A stretch of 64,000 nucleotides of DNA, taken from positions 1-64,000 of the forward strand of contig JAFMVD010000017.1 in NCBI GenBank assembly GCA_025499625.1. The letters run 5' to 3'. Shown here in pieces: positions 56,935 through 64,000 of this stretch. The DNA comes from Carboxylicivirga fragile (GTDB lineage Bacteria; Bacteroidota; Bacteroidia; Bacteroidales; Marinilabiliaceae). Numbering within the stretch: position 1 is the stretch's first letter; every line of letters begins with the position of its first letter. Both the position numbers and the translations under genes were made by a program. Below the pieces are notes generated by a model. The model was not told the DNA's origin. It was given only the letters and a program-made list of their open reading frames with translations, and ran no database searches.

Positions 56935-57266
56935 ATAATATATATTAGCTGTTCGTTTTAGTTCATTAATCAAGTTACTTAATCTTAATCATTCAAAAGT
57001 AAAAATTAATCGCAAATTTTAAATTATTAATTAGATCTAATTATTCCTGATTAAGATCAATTAATAATTGTTTTAAATATAATAGGTCTGGATTGAGATT
57101 TTTGATAGTTAAATAAAGTTAAAAGAGGCAAAGGGTGCCGAATTGTGGGTTTCCTGTGTTGATTAATTACTAAGATAGTTTTTTAAGATGGTAAAAAATG
57201 TCTACTTTTGCAGCGATTTTTTACATATATAATGTCTAACTACTAGTTAAGTAACAATTTATTAAG
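56935..57266. other. Divergent intergenic region between UDP-glucose dehydrogenase and rpsA
   Basis: About 330 AT-rich bases. Besides the rpsA box at 57203 no clear element is seen. Minus-strand promoter elements must lie here too but could not be assigned. Confidence 0.4.
57203..57210 (+). promoter_or_regulatory. Candidate -7 box of rpsA
   Basis: The sequence tacttttg fits TAnnTTTG and is followed by gcag, as often near start sites in this phylum; the rpsA ATG is 57 bases further. No -33 TTTG was found. Confidence 0.38.
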
Positions 57267-59144
57267 ATGACAGAAGAAAAAGAAAATGTTCAGGAGCAGA
57301 ATGAAGCTACTCCCGAAGTAAAGGAAACTCCGGTTGCCAACGAGCCTGTAGCTGCAGCTCCTGCAGAAGATTTCGATTGGGATGCATACGAAGCTGGCGA
57401 TGTTGTTGGTGGTGGTATGGCTAAAGATGATTTAGCTAAAATGTATGACGAAACTCTTTCTACTATTTCTGAAAAAGAAGTAATCGAAGGTCAGGTTATC
57501 ACTTTAACTAAACGCGAAGTTGTTATCAACATCGGTTTCAAATCTGATGGTATTGTAAGTCGTAACGAATTTCGTTACAATCCTGAATTAGCTGTTGGCG
57601 ATACTGTTGAAGTATACGTTGAAAGCCAGGAAGACAAAAAAGGACAGTTGGTTCTTTCTCATAAGAAAGCCAGAGCTCTTCGCTCATGGGATAGAGTTAA
57701 TGAAGCGTTGGATAACGATGAAGTTATCAAAGGTTACATCAAATGTCGTACTAAAGGTGGTATGATCGTTGACGTATTTGGAATCGAGGCTTTCTTGCCA
57801 GGATCTCAAATTGATGTGAAGCCTATTCGCGATTACGATATGTATGTAGGTAAAACTATGGAATTCAAAGTGGTTAAAATTAACCCAGAATTCAAAAACG
57901 TAGTTGTATCTCATAAAGCTCTTATTGAAGCTGAACTTGAGCAGCAGAAGAAAGATATTATTTCTAAGCTTGAAAAAGGTCAGGTTCTTGAGGGAACAGT
58001 TAAAAATATTACATCATACGGTGTCTTCATTGACCTTGGTGGTGTTGATGGATTGATTCACATTACTGACCTTTCTTGGGGACGCGTTTCGCATCCAGAA
58101 GAAATCGTTCAGTTGGATCAGAAATTAAATGTAGTAATTCTTGACTTTGATGATGAGAAGAAGAGAATTGCACTTGGATTAAAACAATTAACAGCTCATC
58201 CTTGGGATTCGTTAGATACTGAGATGAAAGTTGGTGATGTTGTTAAAGGAAAAGTGGTTGTTATGGCTGACTACGGCGCGTTTGTTGAAATCGCTGCTGG
58301 TGTTGAAGGTCTTATCCACGTTTCTGAAATGTCATGGTCACAACACTTACGTAGCGCTCAAGATTTCTTGAAAGTAGGCGACGAGGTAGAGGCTATGGTA
58401 TTAACATTGGATCGCGACGAGCGTAAGATGTCTCTTGGTATTAAGCAATTAAAAGCTGATCCATGGGAGAAAATCGAAGAGAAATATGCTGTTGGAAGCA
58501 AGCACAGTGCAACCGTGCGTAACTTCACTAACTTCGGTGTATTTGTTGAGATTGAAGAAGGTATTGACGGATTAATCCACATCTCTGATCTTTCTTGGAC
58601 TAAGAAAATCAAGCACCCAGCTGAATTTACTGCTATTGCAGAGCAAGTTGAAGTGGTTGTACTTGAAATCGACAAAGAAAACCGTCGTTTAAGCTTAGGT
58701 CACAAGCAATTGGAAGAGAATCCATGGGATGTATTCGAAACTATCTTTACAGTTGATTCAGTTCACGAAGGTACTATCGTTGACATCTTCGACAAAGGTG
58801 CTGTAATTGCATTGCAGTATGGTGTTGAAGGATTTGCTACTCCTCGTCATTTAGTGAAAGAAGATGGATCAGCTTCTAAAGTTGACGAAAAGCTTGATTT
58901 CAAAGTGATTGAGTTCAATAAAGCAGCTAAGCGTATCATTCTTTCTCACTCTCGTGTATTCGAAGATGGTAAGAAGGGTGAAGAGGTAGCAGCTAAGAAA
59001 GCTCAAGCCAAAACAACGAAAAAAGGCGTGAAGAAGTTGAATGATAACTTAGAAAAAACTACTTTAGGAGATATTTCTGATTTAGCTGCACTGAAAGATC
59101 AGTTAGAAGCTAGCGAGAAATCACCAAAAGAAGATAAAAAATAA
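57267..59144 (+). CDS. rpsA: 30S ribosomal protein S1
   Basis: A 625-residue protein with six S1 OB-fold repeats at about residues 65-135, 150-215, 235-305, 320-390, 405-480 and 495-565. Typical strings are GVFIDLGGVDGLIHITDLSW, GAFVEIAAGVEGLIHVSEMSW and GVFVEIEEGIDGLIHISDLSW. It has an acidic N-terminal extension (EEKENVQEQNEATPEVKET) and a Lys-rich tail, both common in Bacteroidota. It helps recruit mRNA to ribosomes, of note in a phylum with few Shine-Dalgarno sequences. It is followed 15 bases later by a STAS gene. Confidence 0.97.
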   Translation: MTEEKENVQEQNEATPEVKETPVANEPVAAAPAEDFDWDAYEAGDVVGGGMAKDDLAKMYDETLSTISEKEVIEGQVITLTKREVVINIGFKSDGIVSRNEFRYNPELAVGDTVEVYVESQEDKKGQLVLSHKKARALRSWDRVNEALDNDEVIKGYIKCRTKGGMIVDVFGIEAFLPGSQIDVKPIRDYDMYVGKTMEFKVVKINPEFKNVVVSHKALIEAELEQQKKDIISKLEKGQVLEGTVKNITSYGVFIDLGGVDGLIHITDLSWGRVSHPEEIVQLDQKLNVVILDFDDEKKRIALGLKQLTAHPWDSLDTEMKVGDVVKGKVVVMADYGAFVEIAAGVEGLIHVSEMSWSQHLRSAQDFLKVGDEVEAMVLTLDRDERKMSLGIKQLKADPWEKIEEKYAVGSKHSATVRNFTNFGVFVEIEEGIDGLIHISDLSWTKKIKHPAEFTAIAEQVEVVVLEIDKENRRLSLGHKQLEENPWDVFETIFTVDSVHEGTIVDIFDKGAVIALQYGVEGFATPRHLVKEDGSASKVDEKLDFKVIEFNKAAKRIILSHSRVFEDGKKGEEVAAKKAQAKTTKKGVKKLNDNLEKTTLGDISDLAALKDQLEASEKSPKEDKK

Positions 59145-59159
59145 GTTAAAATAATAGGA

Positions 59160-59513
59160 ATGGACTTCAAGATTGATAAGTTAGATGAATTTACTGTAGT
59201 TCAGGTGCTGAAAGAAAAGTTGGATACACATGTGGCTCCAACTTTAAAATCAGAACTGGTACTCTTATCTGGTAATGGTGAAAAGAATATTTTACTTGAT
59301 CTGGGTAAATGTAATTATTGTGATTCATCGGGTTTAAGTGCAATTCTTGTTGCCAACCGATTGTGTAAAAATGCCGATGGTGCATTTGTGTTAGCAGGCC
59401 TTCAGCCAGCCGTAGAACGTTTGATCTCGGTTTCGCAGCTCGATTCTGTTTTAAACATTGCACCTGCACTTGATGATGGTATTGAAATGATTCGTAAAGC
59501 AATTGAATCGTAG
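59160..59513 (+). CDS. STAS domain protein (anti-sigma factor antagonist-like)
   Basis: A 117-residue single STAS domain. The phospho-acceptor loop is NYCDSSGLSAILVANR, with Ser available as in SpoIIAA/RsbV-type switches. No anti-sigma kinase is adjacent. It is co-transcribed between rpsA and rnz (15 and 6 bases apart), so it may link stress signalling with translation or RNA metabolism, but this is speculation from position only. Confidence 0.88.
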   Translation: MDFKIDKLDEFTVVQVLKEKLDTHVAPTLKSELVLLSGNGEKNILLDLGKCNYCDSSGLSAILVANRLCKNADGAFVLAGLQPAVERLISVSQLDSVLNIAPALDDGIEMIRKAIES

Positions 59514-59519
59514 ATATTG

Positions 59520-60437
59520 ATGAATAACTTTTCGGTAACCATACTCGGAAGTAATTCAGCATTACCAACATCAGATAGATATCCAAGCGCTCAGATACTT
59601 AATGTGTCTGAGCGCTTTTTTTTGATTGATTGTGGTGAAGGAACGCAGATGCAATTGCGAAGGAATAAAGTAAACTTCTCCAAGATTCACCATATTTTCT
59701 TATCTCATCTTCATGGAGATCATGTATTTGGTTTAATGGGATTGATCTCTACTTTTGGATTACTGGGCCGTACTGCTAAATTACACATCCATGCACATTC
59801 CGATTTAAAGGGCATCTTACAACCGCAGCTCGATTATTTTTGTGCTGATTTGCCGTATGTTATCGAATTCAGTGATTTGACATATGATGAGAAGGTGCTC
59901 ATCTATGAAGATAAAAAAGTAAAGGTTGAATCTTTTCCTTTATCGCATCGCATACCAACCTGTGGCTTTAAGTTTACCGAACAGCCTAAAGAAGCTAACA
60001 TACGTAAGCCAGCTATTTTTAAGTACGATCTTCAGGTTCGAGAAATAGTAGCCATAAAAAATGGTGAACCTTTTACTGATGATCAGGGTAGAGTGGTGCC
60101 TGAAGAAGAACTCATTATTCCTGCTCCCAAACCACGAAGTTATGCGTATTGTTCTGATACAAAGTATTATCGGAAGTTAATTTCTCACATTCAAGGGGTT
60201 GATTTACTCTACCACGAAGCCACTTTTATGCACGATTTGAAAGCGCTCGCTAAGTCATCGATGCATACCACCGCCAAACAAGCTGCTACCATTGCGCGAG
60301 ATGCGGGAGTTAAGCAATTACTGCTAGGTCATTTCTCAAGCCGTTATCGCGATCTACAGCCACTACTTAAGGAGGCTAAGGGCGTATTCGAGAACAGTTT
60401 ACTGGTTAAGGATAATGCTGTTTTTGAAGTTTATTAA
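59520..60437 (+). CDS. rnz: Ribonuclease Z
   Basis: The start is the ATG at 59520; the frame opens one codon earlier with TTG. The 305-residue metallo-beta-lactamase fold protein has ILGSNSALPTSDRYPS, the zinc motif LSHLHGDHVFG (HxHxDH), HRIPTCGF, YCSDTKYY and LLGHFSSRY. It trims tRNA 3' ends, which matters where CCA is not encoded, as in the tRNA-Asp genes here. It lies 6 bases after the STAS gene. Confidence 0.95.
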   Translation: MNNFSVTILGSNSALPTSDRYPSAQILNVSERFFLIDCGEGTQMQLRRNKVNFSKIHHIFLSHLHGDHVFGLMGLISTFGLLGRTAKLHIHAHSDLKGILQPQLDYFCADLPYVIEFSDLTYDEKVLIYEDKKVKVESFPLSHRIPTCGFKFTEQPKEANIRKPAIFKYDLQVREIVAIKNGEPFTDDQGRVVPEEELIIPAPKPRSYAYCSDTKYYRKLISHIQGVDLLYHEATFMHDLKALAKSSMHTTAKQAATIARDAGVKQLLLGHFSSRYRDLQPLLKEAKGVFENSLLVKDNAVFEVY

Positions 60438-60498
60438 ATAAGCACAACCTAGAGTTATATATCTGATTATTTAGTGTGGATTTAATTAAAATTACACT

Positions 60499-60534
60499 TT
60501 TGTTTATATAATTAAATAATTAATTATACATTCG
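60499..60534 (+). promoter_or_regulatory. Candidate promoter of the cobalamin-regulated operon
   Basis: TTTG at 60499-60502 and TACATTCG at 60527-60534 resemble the -33 and -7 boxes with one mismatch and a 24-base spacer, just before the riboswitch. Confidence 0.35.
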
Positions 60535-60549
60535 CGGCAGTTTTGTGTT

Positions 60550-60710
60550 TGACGAGTATCGCACTTGTCAATAAAGGGAATTCGGTGCAAATCCGAAACT
60601 GTACCCGCAGCTGTAAGCTCCACAAAAATGTTTAATACTACAAACCACTGTTATTTATAACGGGAAGGTGCATTAAACAGGAGTAAGTCAGAAGACCTGC
60701 AAAACGAAAA
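60550..60710 (+). ncRNA. Cobalamin riboswitch
   Basis: The core (60574-60618) contains aagggaattcggtgcaaatc followed by ccgaaactgtacccgcagctg, matching the consensus GGGAA-N-GGTG-AA-CC-CTG-CCCGCA-CTGT. The B12 box gtaagtcagaagacctgc is at 60683-60700. Boundaries of the outer stem are estimated. It precedes a CbiK-like gene and a BtuB-like receptor, expected targets. About 270 bases separate it from the first start codon, an unusually long leader. Confidence 0.92.
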
Positions 60711-60980
60711 CTATTGTGGCGTAAACAATTTCGGGTTAAGATTTTACAACACGCAGTATTTTATTTGAATACATATTTTAATGACACGGTTTTGTATTGT
60801 TGCAGTATTGCAATGGTGTGTTTCTGTTCGCATTTTGCAGCTAAATATATTTGCTGTAAAAAGTAGATTGGAATGCACCTTATCAATTGTAAGAAAGGCC
60901 TTTGTACCTCCCGGTATAAAAATGCCCAAGTCCTCGTATTTCTCAAATCACATTTTTAATCTATCCCAAATTATTTTAAG
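60711..60980 (+). other. Long leader between riboswitch and cbiK-like gene
   Basis: No supported gene. Bases 60872-60881 (aatgcacctt) are an exact reverse complement of 60665-60674 (aaggtgcatt) inside the riboswitch. A 67-codon frame at 60781-60984 has an ATG but no recognisable motif and overlaps the next start codon. The region may hold the expression platform. Confidence 0.4.
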
Positions 60981-61919
60981 ATGAATTTATTTAAGCAAGC
61001 ACTACTATTCATAAGTATAAGTTCATTATTCTGTACTTCCTGTTCTTTCTCAGAAAAAGAAAAGAAACAAGTACAAACAAAAGAAGCCATTGTACTTGCC
61101 ACCTTTGGCTCCTCGTACGAAAATCCGCAAGCAACATTTAAGACTATTAATAAATGTGCTCATGAGCATTTCCCAAATCAAGAAATTCGCTGGGCTTACA
61201 CATCCAATTTCATCATAAAAAAGTTGCGCGAAGGAAGGGGACAGGGCAGCTTGAATGGTAAAGAGATTCGTATTTACACACCAGCTGAAACTTTGGAGCA
61301 ATTGATAAAAGAGGGCTATCGAAAAATTTATGTGCAGTCACTTCACATCATTCCAGGTGAGGAGTATGATGAGTTGTTGGAGGCCACTAAATTAGTTGAA
61401 AATAGATATCAAGATGTTGATATTGTGATAGGAACACCTTTGTTGACTTCTGAAAAGGATATTAAGGAAGTGGCACATGTACTGGCTAATAAATTTAGTG
61501 AAGAAATTAAACAAGGTCCTGTACTATTTATGGGCCACGGTACGCCTCATGAAGCAGACGCCAAATATACCAAGCTACATGACGAGCTACAGAAAATCAA
61601 TAGCGACTTTTATGTAGGTACTGTTGAAGGCATTGGATTTGAAGATGGCTCATTAGCCATAGGAAGTATTATTTCAAGATTAGATCAATGTACTACTAAA
61701 GCCACAACGCTTTGTATTACTCCATTGATGTCGGTAGCAGGCGATCATGCCTGTAACGATTTAAACGCTGATACTGGCGAAACCGATCCTGCCGAACAAA
61801 GCTGGAGAGAGCAACTGGAGGCTAAAGGTTATACCGTAAATGCCAATATGAATGGTTTGGGTGATTATTCCGAAATCAATGCCATTTGGATGAGTCATCT
61901 TGAAGAGGTAAGAAAGTAA
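60981..61919 (+). CDS. Exported CbiK-like sirohydrochlorin cobaltochelatase, probable lipoprotein
   Basis: A 312-residue protein of the anaerobic CbiK chelatase family with an N-terminal signal and lipobox-like end CTSC (Cys21), so it should sit on a membrane facing the periplasm. Catalytic candidates are His122 (QSLHIIPGEEYDEL) and His186 (LFMGHGTPHEAD); ATFGSSY and PLMSVAGDHACNDL are family strings. Classical CbiK is cytoplasmic and inserts cobalt into sirohydrochlorin. Exported relatives are known in Desulfovibrio (CbiK-P) and as haemin-binding IhtB in Porphyromonas. Under a B12 riboswitch and before a TonB receptor, it may take part in corrinoid or metal uptake. Confidence 0.85.
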   Translation: MNLFKQALLFISISSLFCTSCSFSEKEKKQVQTKEAIVLATFGSSYENPQATFKTINKCAHEHFPNQEIRWAYTSNFIIKKLREGRGQGSLNGKEIRIYTPAETLEQLIKEGYRKIYVQSLHIIPGEEYDELLEATKLVENRYQDVDIVIGTPLLTSEKDIKEVAHVLANKFSEEIKQGPVLFMGHGTPHEADAKYTKLHDELQKINSDFYVGTVEGIGFEDGSLAIGSIISRLDQCTTKATTLCITPLMSVAGDHACNDLNADTGETDPAEQSWREQLEAKGYTVNANMNGLGDYSEINAIWMSHLEEVRK

Positions 61920-61996
61920 CAATTGGATTAGTAAAAAAGCAATAAGAGGTATTTACATTATTTAAATGTAGTTGCCATTTTAAAGATATTTGTATT

Positions 61997-64000
61997 ATGC
62001 AGAAGTTTTGCATGTCTATTTTGGCGATGTTAATTGTTTGGACAGCATCGGCACAACAAGAGGTTATTATTTCAGGTAAAGTACTTGATGAAAACAATCA
62101 AGCTTTAATAGGAGCCAACGTTTATATTAATGGTACAACCTACGGAACAGCTACAAATAAAAATGGAGAATTCATTTTAAAAAACATTGCACTTAACCAG
62201 TATCAGTTGTGTGTTTCCTATTCAGGATATAAAAGGCTTAGAATGGCCATAGATGCCACTACTGATAAAACAGATCTGGTTCTTCGATTGGAACAATCAA
62301 AAGGAAATTTAGGAGAAGTAGTGGTAACAGGAACAGGTACACCACATCACTTAAAAACTGCGCCTGTGCCAACCGAACTATTAACGAAGAAAATGATTGA
62401 AAATACGGCAGCTCCTGATTTTGGAACCTTAATGGGAGCTGTTAGTCCATCCTTTGATTTTAGCCCAAATACCATGGGTTCGAATATGATGTTGAATGGT
62501 TTAGGTAACGATTTTATTGTGATATTGCTTGATGGCAAGCGTATGTATGGCGATGTGGGTGGAATGAATGATTTAAGTCGTATTAACCCAGCCATGATTG
62601 AACGTATTGAAGTGGTAAAGGGAGCATCCTCATCGCTTTATGGCTCGGATGCCATTGCTGGTGTAATCAATATCATCACCAAGAAGTCGAATCGTAAATT
62701 TGAAGTTGGTAATCAAACCCAATATGGTTCATTTAATACGCTTCAGCAGAATAACAACATTGATTTTACAGCTGGTAAATTGAGTGGTCGAACTCTATTC
62801 TCGCTAAAGCAAAGCGATGGGTGGCAAAATAGCGCTTACGAAATTGACGGTGATGATCTTGTTGAAACTAAAGCCATGACTCAAAATGCTTACATCAATA
62901 AAAATATAAGTCAGTTGTTGGAATACAAGCTCACAAAAAGTCTTAGTTTATATGGCAATGTAGCGCATTACAACAATGATATTTCGGTACCGGTTGAGGT
63001 GAAAAACTATGGCTATTTCTTTGAGGATTTTAATTATAGCCTCGGAGCAAACTATATCTTTTCGCCCACATCAACACTTAGTTTTGATTATACCTCTGAT
63101 CGCTTTACCTACTATTATAAGTACAATCAGGATTATAAGGATTATACAACTGGTGAGCTGAGTTTAAACAATGATCAACAGCGTAAGGATTATAATCTTA
63201 AATGGGTTAAGAAATTTAACGATAAGCATGTACTATCTTTGGGTAGCGAGTATGTAGAAGAGATTTACCGCTCCGAAGGAAGAGTGGTAAATGGCAAGGC
63301 TACCGCCAATACTTTTTCGCTTTATGCGCAGGATGAAATGACTATATTCAGCCATTTAATGCTTACTGCCGGCCTTCGTGTTGTCAAGCACAATCAATTT
63401 GGTATGGTAGTTACACCAAAACTTTCAGCTCTTTATAAGTTGAATGCATTTAATTTGCGCGCTACGTACTCAAGAGGTTTCAAGGCACCTACCATGAAGG
63501 AGTTGTATTACCGTTATGAGAAGAGGGGTAGCTTATATTTGGGCAATACAAACCTTGATCCGCAAACATCCAACTATTATAGTGCTGGTGTTGATTTCAA
63601 CAAAAACTGGTTATCAACAAGTATTAGTGCTTACCAAAACGATGTGGATGGATTAATTGCCTATGAGGAAATTGAAACCAGTGCGGCTGATGCAGCCAAT
63701 GGAATAAAGCGCACTAAGCAACATTACAATGTAGAGCAGGCTAGGACTAAAGGTGTTGACTTTATGTTTGACATTCGCTTACCTCATAATTTCACTCTGG
63801 GTGGTGGTTACAGCTATGTAGATGCGCGTAATGAAACAACAGGAGAGCGCTTATCATATGTGGCCCACAACTATGCCAATGTGAGAGCAGGCTATTTTCA
63901 TGATTGGAACAACTATCAATTGAATGTTCAAGTGTTGGGGCGAATTCAGGATGAAAAGTACAATGCATACAATAATAGCGCAAAAGGATATAATCTGTGG
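61997..64000 (+). CDS. TonB-dependent outer-membrane receptor, BtuB-like (partial, runs off the window)
   Basis: An open frame from the ATG at 61997 continues to the window end (668 codons, no stop). It has a signal peptide (to ASAQ), a CarboxypepD_reg-like domain (about residues 23-95: SGKVLDENNQALIGANVYI), a plug domain (about 115-225: LLDGKRMYGD, IERIEVVKGASSSLYGSDAIAGVINIIT) and the start of a barrel (FKAPTMKELYYRY). The plug strings match vitamin B12/colicin-type receptors. The B12 riboswitch upstream argues for cobalamin or other corrinoids. Full barrels of this type have about 600-700 residues, so little is missing at the 3' end. Confidence 0.92.
   Translation, partial: MQKFCMSILAMLIVWTASAQQEVIISGKVLDENNQALIGANVYINGTTYGTATNKNGEFILKNIALNQYQLCVSYSGYKRLRMAIDATTDKTDLVLRLEQSKGNLGEVVVTGTGTPHHLKTAPVPTELLTKKMIENTAAPDFGTLMGAVSPSFDFSPNTMGSNMMLNGLGNDFIVILLDGKRMYGDVGGMNDLSRINPAMIERIEVVKGASSSLYGSDAIAGVINIITKKSNRKFEVGNQTQYGSFNTLQQNNNIDFTAGKLSGRTLFSLKQSDGWQNSAYEIDGDDLVETKAMTQNAYINKNISQLLEYKLTKSLSLYGNVAHYNNDISVPVEVKNYGYFFEDFNYSLGANYIFSPTSTLSFDYTSDRFTYYYKYNQDYKDYTTGELSLNNDQQRKDYNLKWVKKFNDKHVLSLGSEYVEEIYRSEGRVVNGKATANTFSLYAQDEMTIFSHLMLTAGLRVVKHNQFGMVVTPKLSALYKLNAFNLRATYSRGFKAPTMKELYYRYEKRGSLYLGNTNLDPQTSNYYSAGVDFNKNWLSTSISAYQNDVDGLIAYEEIETSAADAANGIKRTKQHYNVEQARTKGVDFMFDIRLPHNFTLGGGYSYVDARNETTGERLSYVAHNYANVRAGYFHDWNNYQLNVQVLGRIQDEKYNAYNNSAKGYNLW

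Noticed and set aside
60781-60984. 67-codon open frame between the riboswitch and the chelatase gene
   Set aside because: No signal peptide, motif or supportive start context; it overlaps the next start codon and is better explained as leader RNA.

Overview
The window is a chromosomal stretch of a low-GC, Gram-negative Bacteroidota bacterium. The evidence is the set of family-restricted genes (DUF3822, GIN-domain protein, DUF3857/transglutaminase pairs, two-component propeller sensor kinase, CarboxypepD_reg-type TonB receptor), ATP-type PEP carboxykinase, and several upstream boxes of the Bacteroidota form TAnnTTTG in place of a sigma-70 -10 box. A Marinilabiliales/Bacteroidales-like marine or anaerobic lineage is my inference from gene content only. 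No rRNA, CRISPR array, prophage or intact insertion sequence is visible, so this is mostly core genome.

Layout. 0.2-7.9 kb (minus strand): a tight five-gene operon for proline-rich and hydroxyproline-containing peptides (DPP IV-type peptidase, aminopeptidase P, pyrroline-2-carboxylate reductase-like enzyme, trans-3-hydroxyproline dehydratase-like enzyme, C69 dipeptidase), then a GlsB-type membrane protein. 8.3-15 kb: small beta-barrel protein, propeller sensor histidine kinase, DJ-1 protein, FBH1/UvrD-like helicase. 15-18.7 kb: a 5-oxoprolinase operon (PxpABC) headed by an Nramp-fold transporter that lacks the metal-binding residues. 18.8-25.2 kb: two DUF3857/transglutaminase-like proteins, one with its catalytic residues lost; a MITE-like inverted-repeat element; a GIN-domain protein; an alanine/glycine symporter. 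25.3-31 kb: class I fumarase, GH20 hexosaminidase, YhcH-like protein, glutamine synthetase.

31.2-34.7 kb holds the most unusual unit: a single polypeptide that fuses a 2-hydroxyacyl-CoA dehydratase/double-cubane-type FeS component to its ATP-dependent activator, followed 11 bases later by a chemoreceptor-like protein. 34.8-40.5 kb: a tandem (double) adenylate kinase with a degenerate second half, an ABC exporter, FolP, diadenylate cyclase CdaA and a TIGR01777 oxidoreductase. 40.6-46.2 kb: PEP carboxykinase, XerD-type recombinase, AroQ, pyruvate kinase, and three identical tRNA-Asp genes. 46.4-50 kb: RsmD, a DUF3822 protein, an unrecognised anchored protein and a RecD2-like helicase. 50-57 kb: sugar-nucleotide genes (phosphohexomutase, RfbD, RfbC, RfbA, UDP-xylose synthase, UDP-glucose dehydrogenase) for envelope polysaccharide. 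57.2-60.4 kb: ribosomal protein S1, a STAS protein and RNase Z. 60.5-64 kb: a cobalamin riboswitch in front of an exported CbiK-like chelatase and a BtuB-like TonB receptor that runs off the window.

How it fits together: the operons at 0.5-8 kb and 15-18.7 kb suggest a peptide- and amino-acid-derivative-using heterotroph (hydroxyproline and pyroglutamate are both recovered into central amino-acid pools), supported by glutamine synthetase, fumarase, PEP carboxykinase and pyruvate kinase. The B12-responsive locus indicates corrinoid or cobalt acquisition across the outer membrane. Start sites were moved inward from the longest open frame in eleven genes where signal peptide, motif spacing, a promoter-like box or gene overlap favoured it; these cases are stated in the entries.
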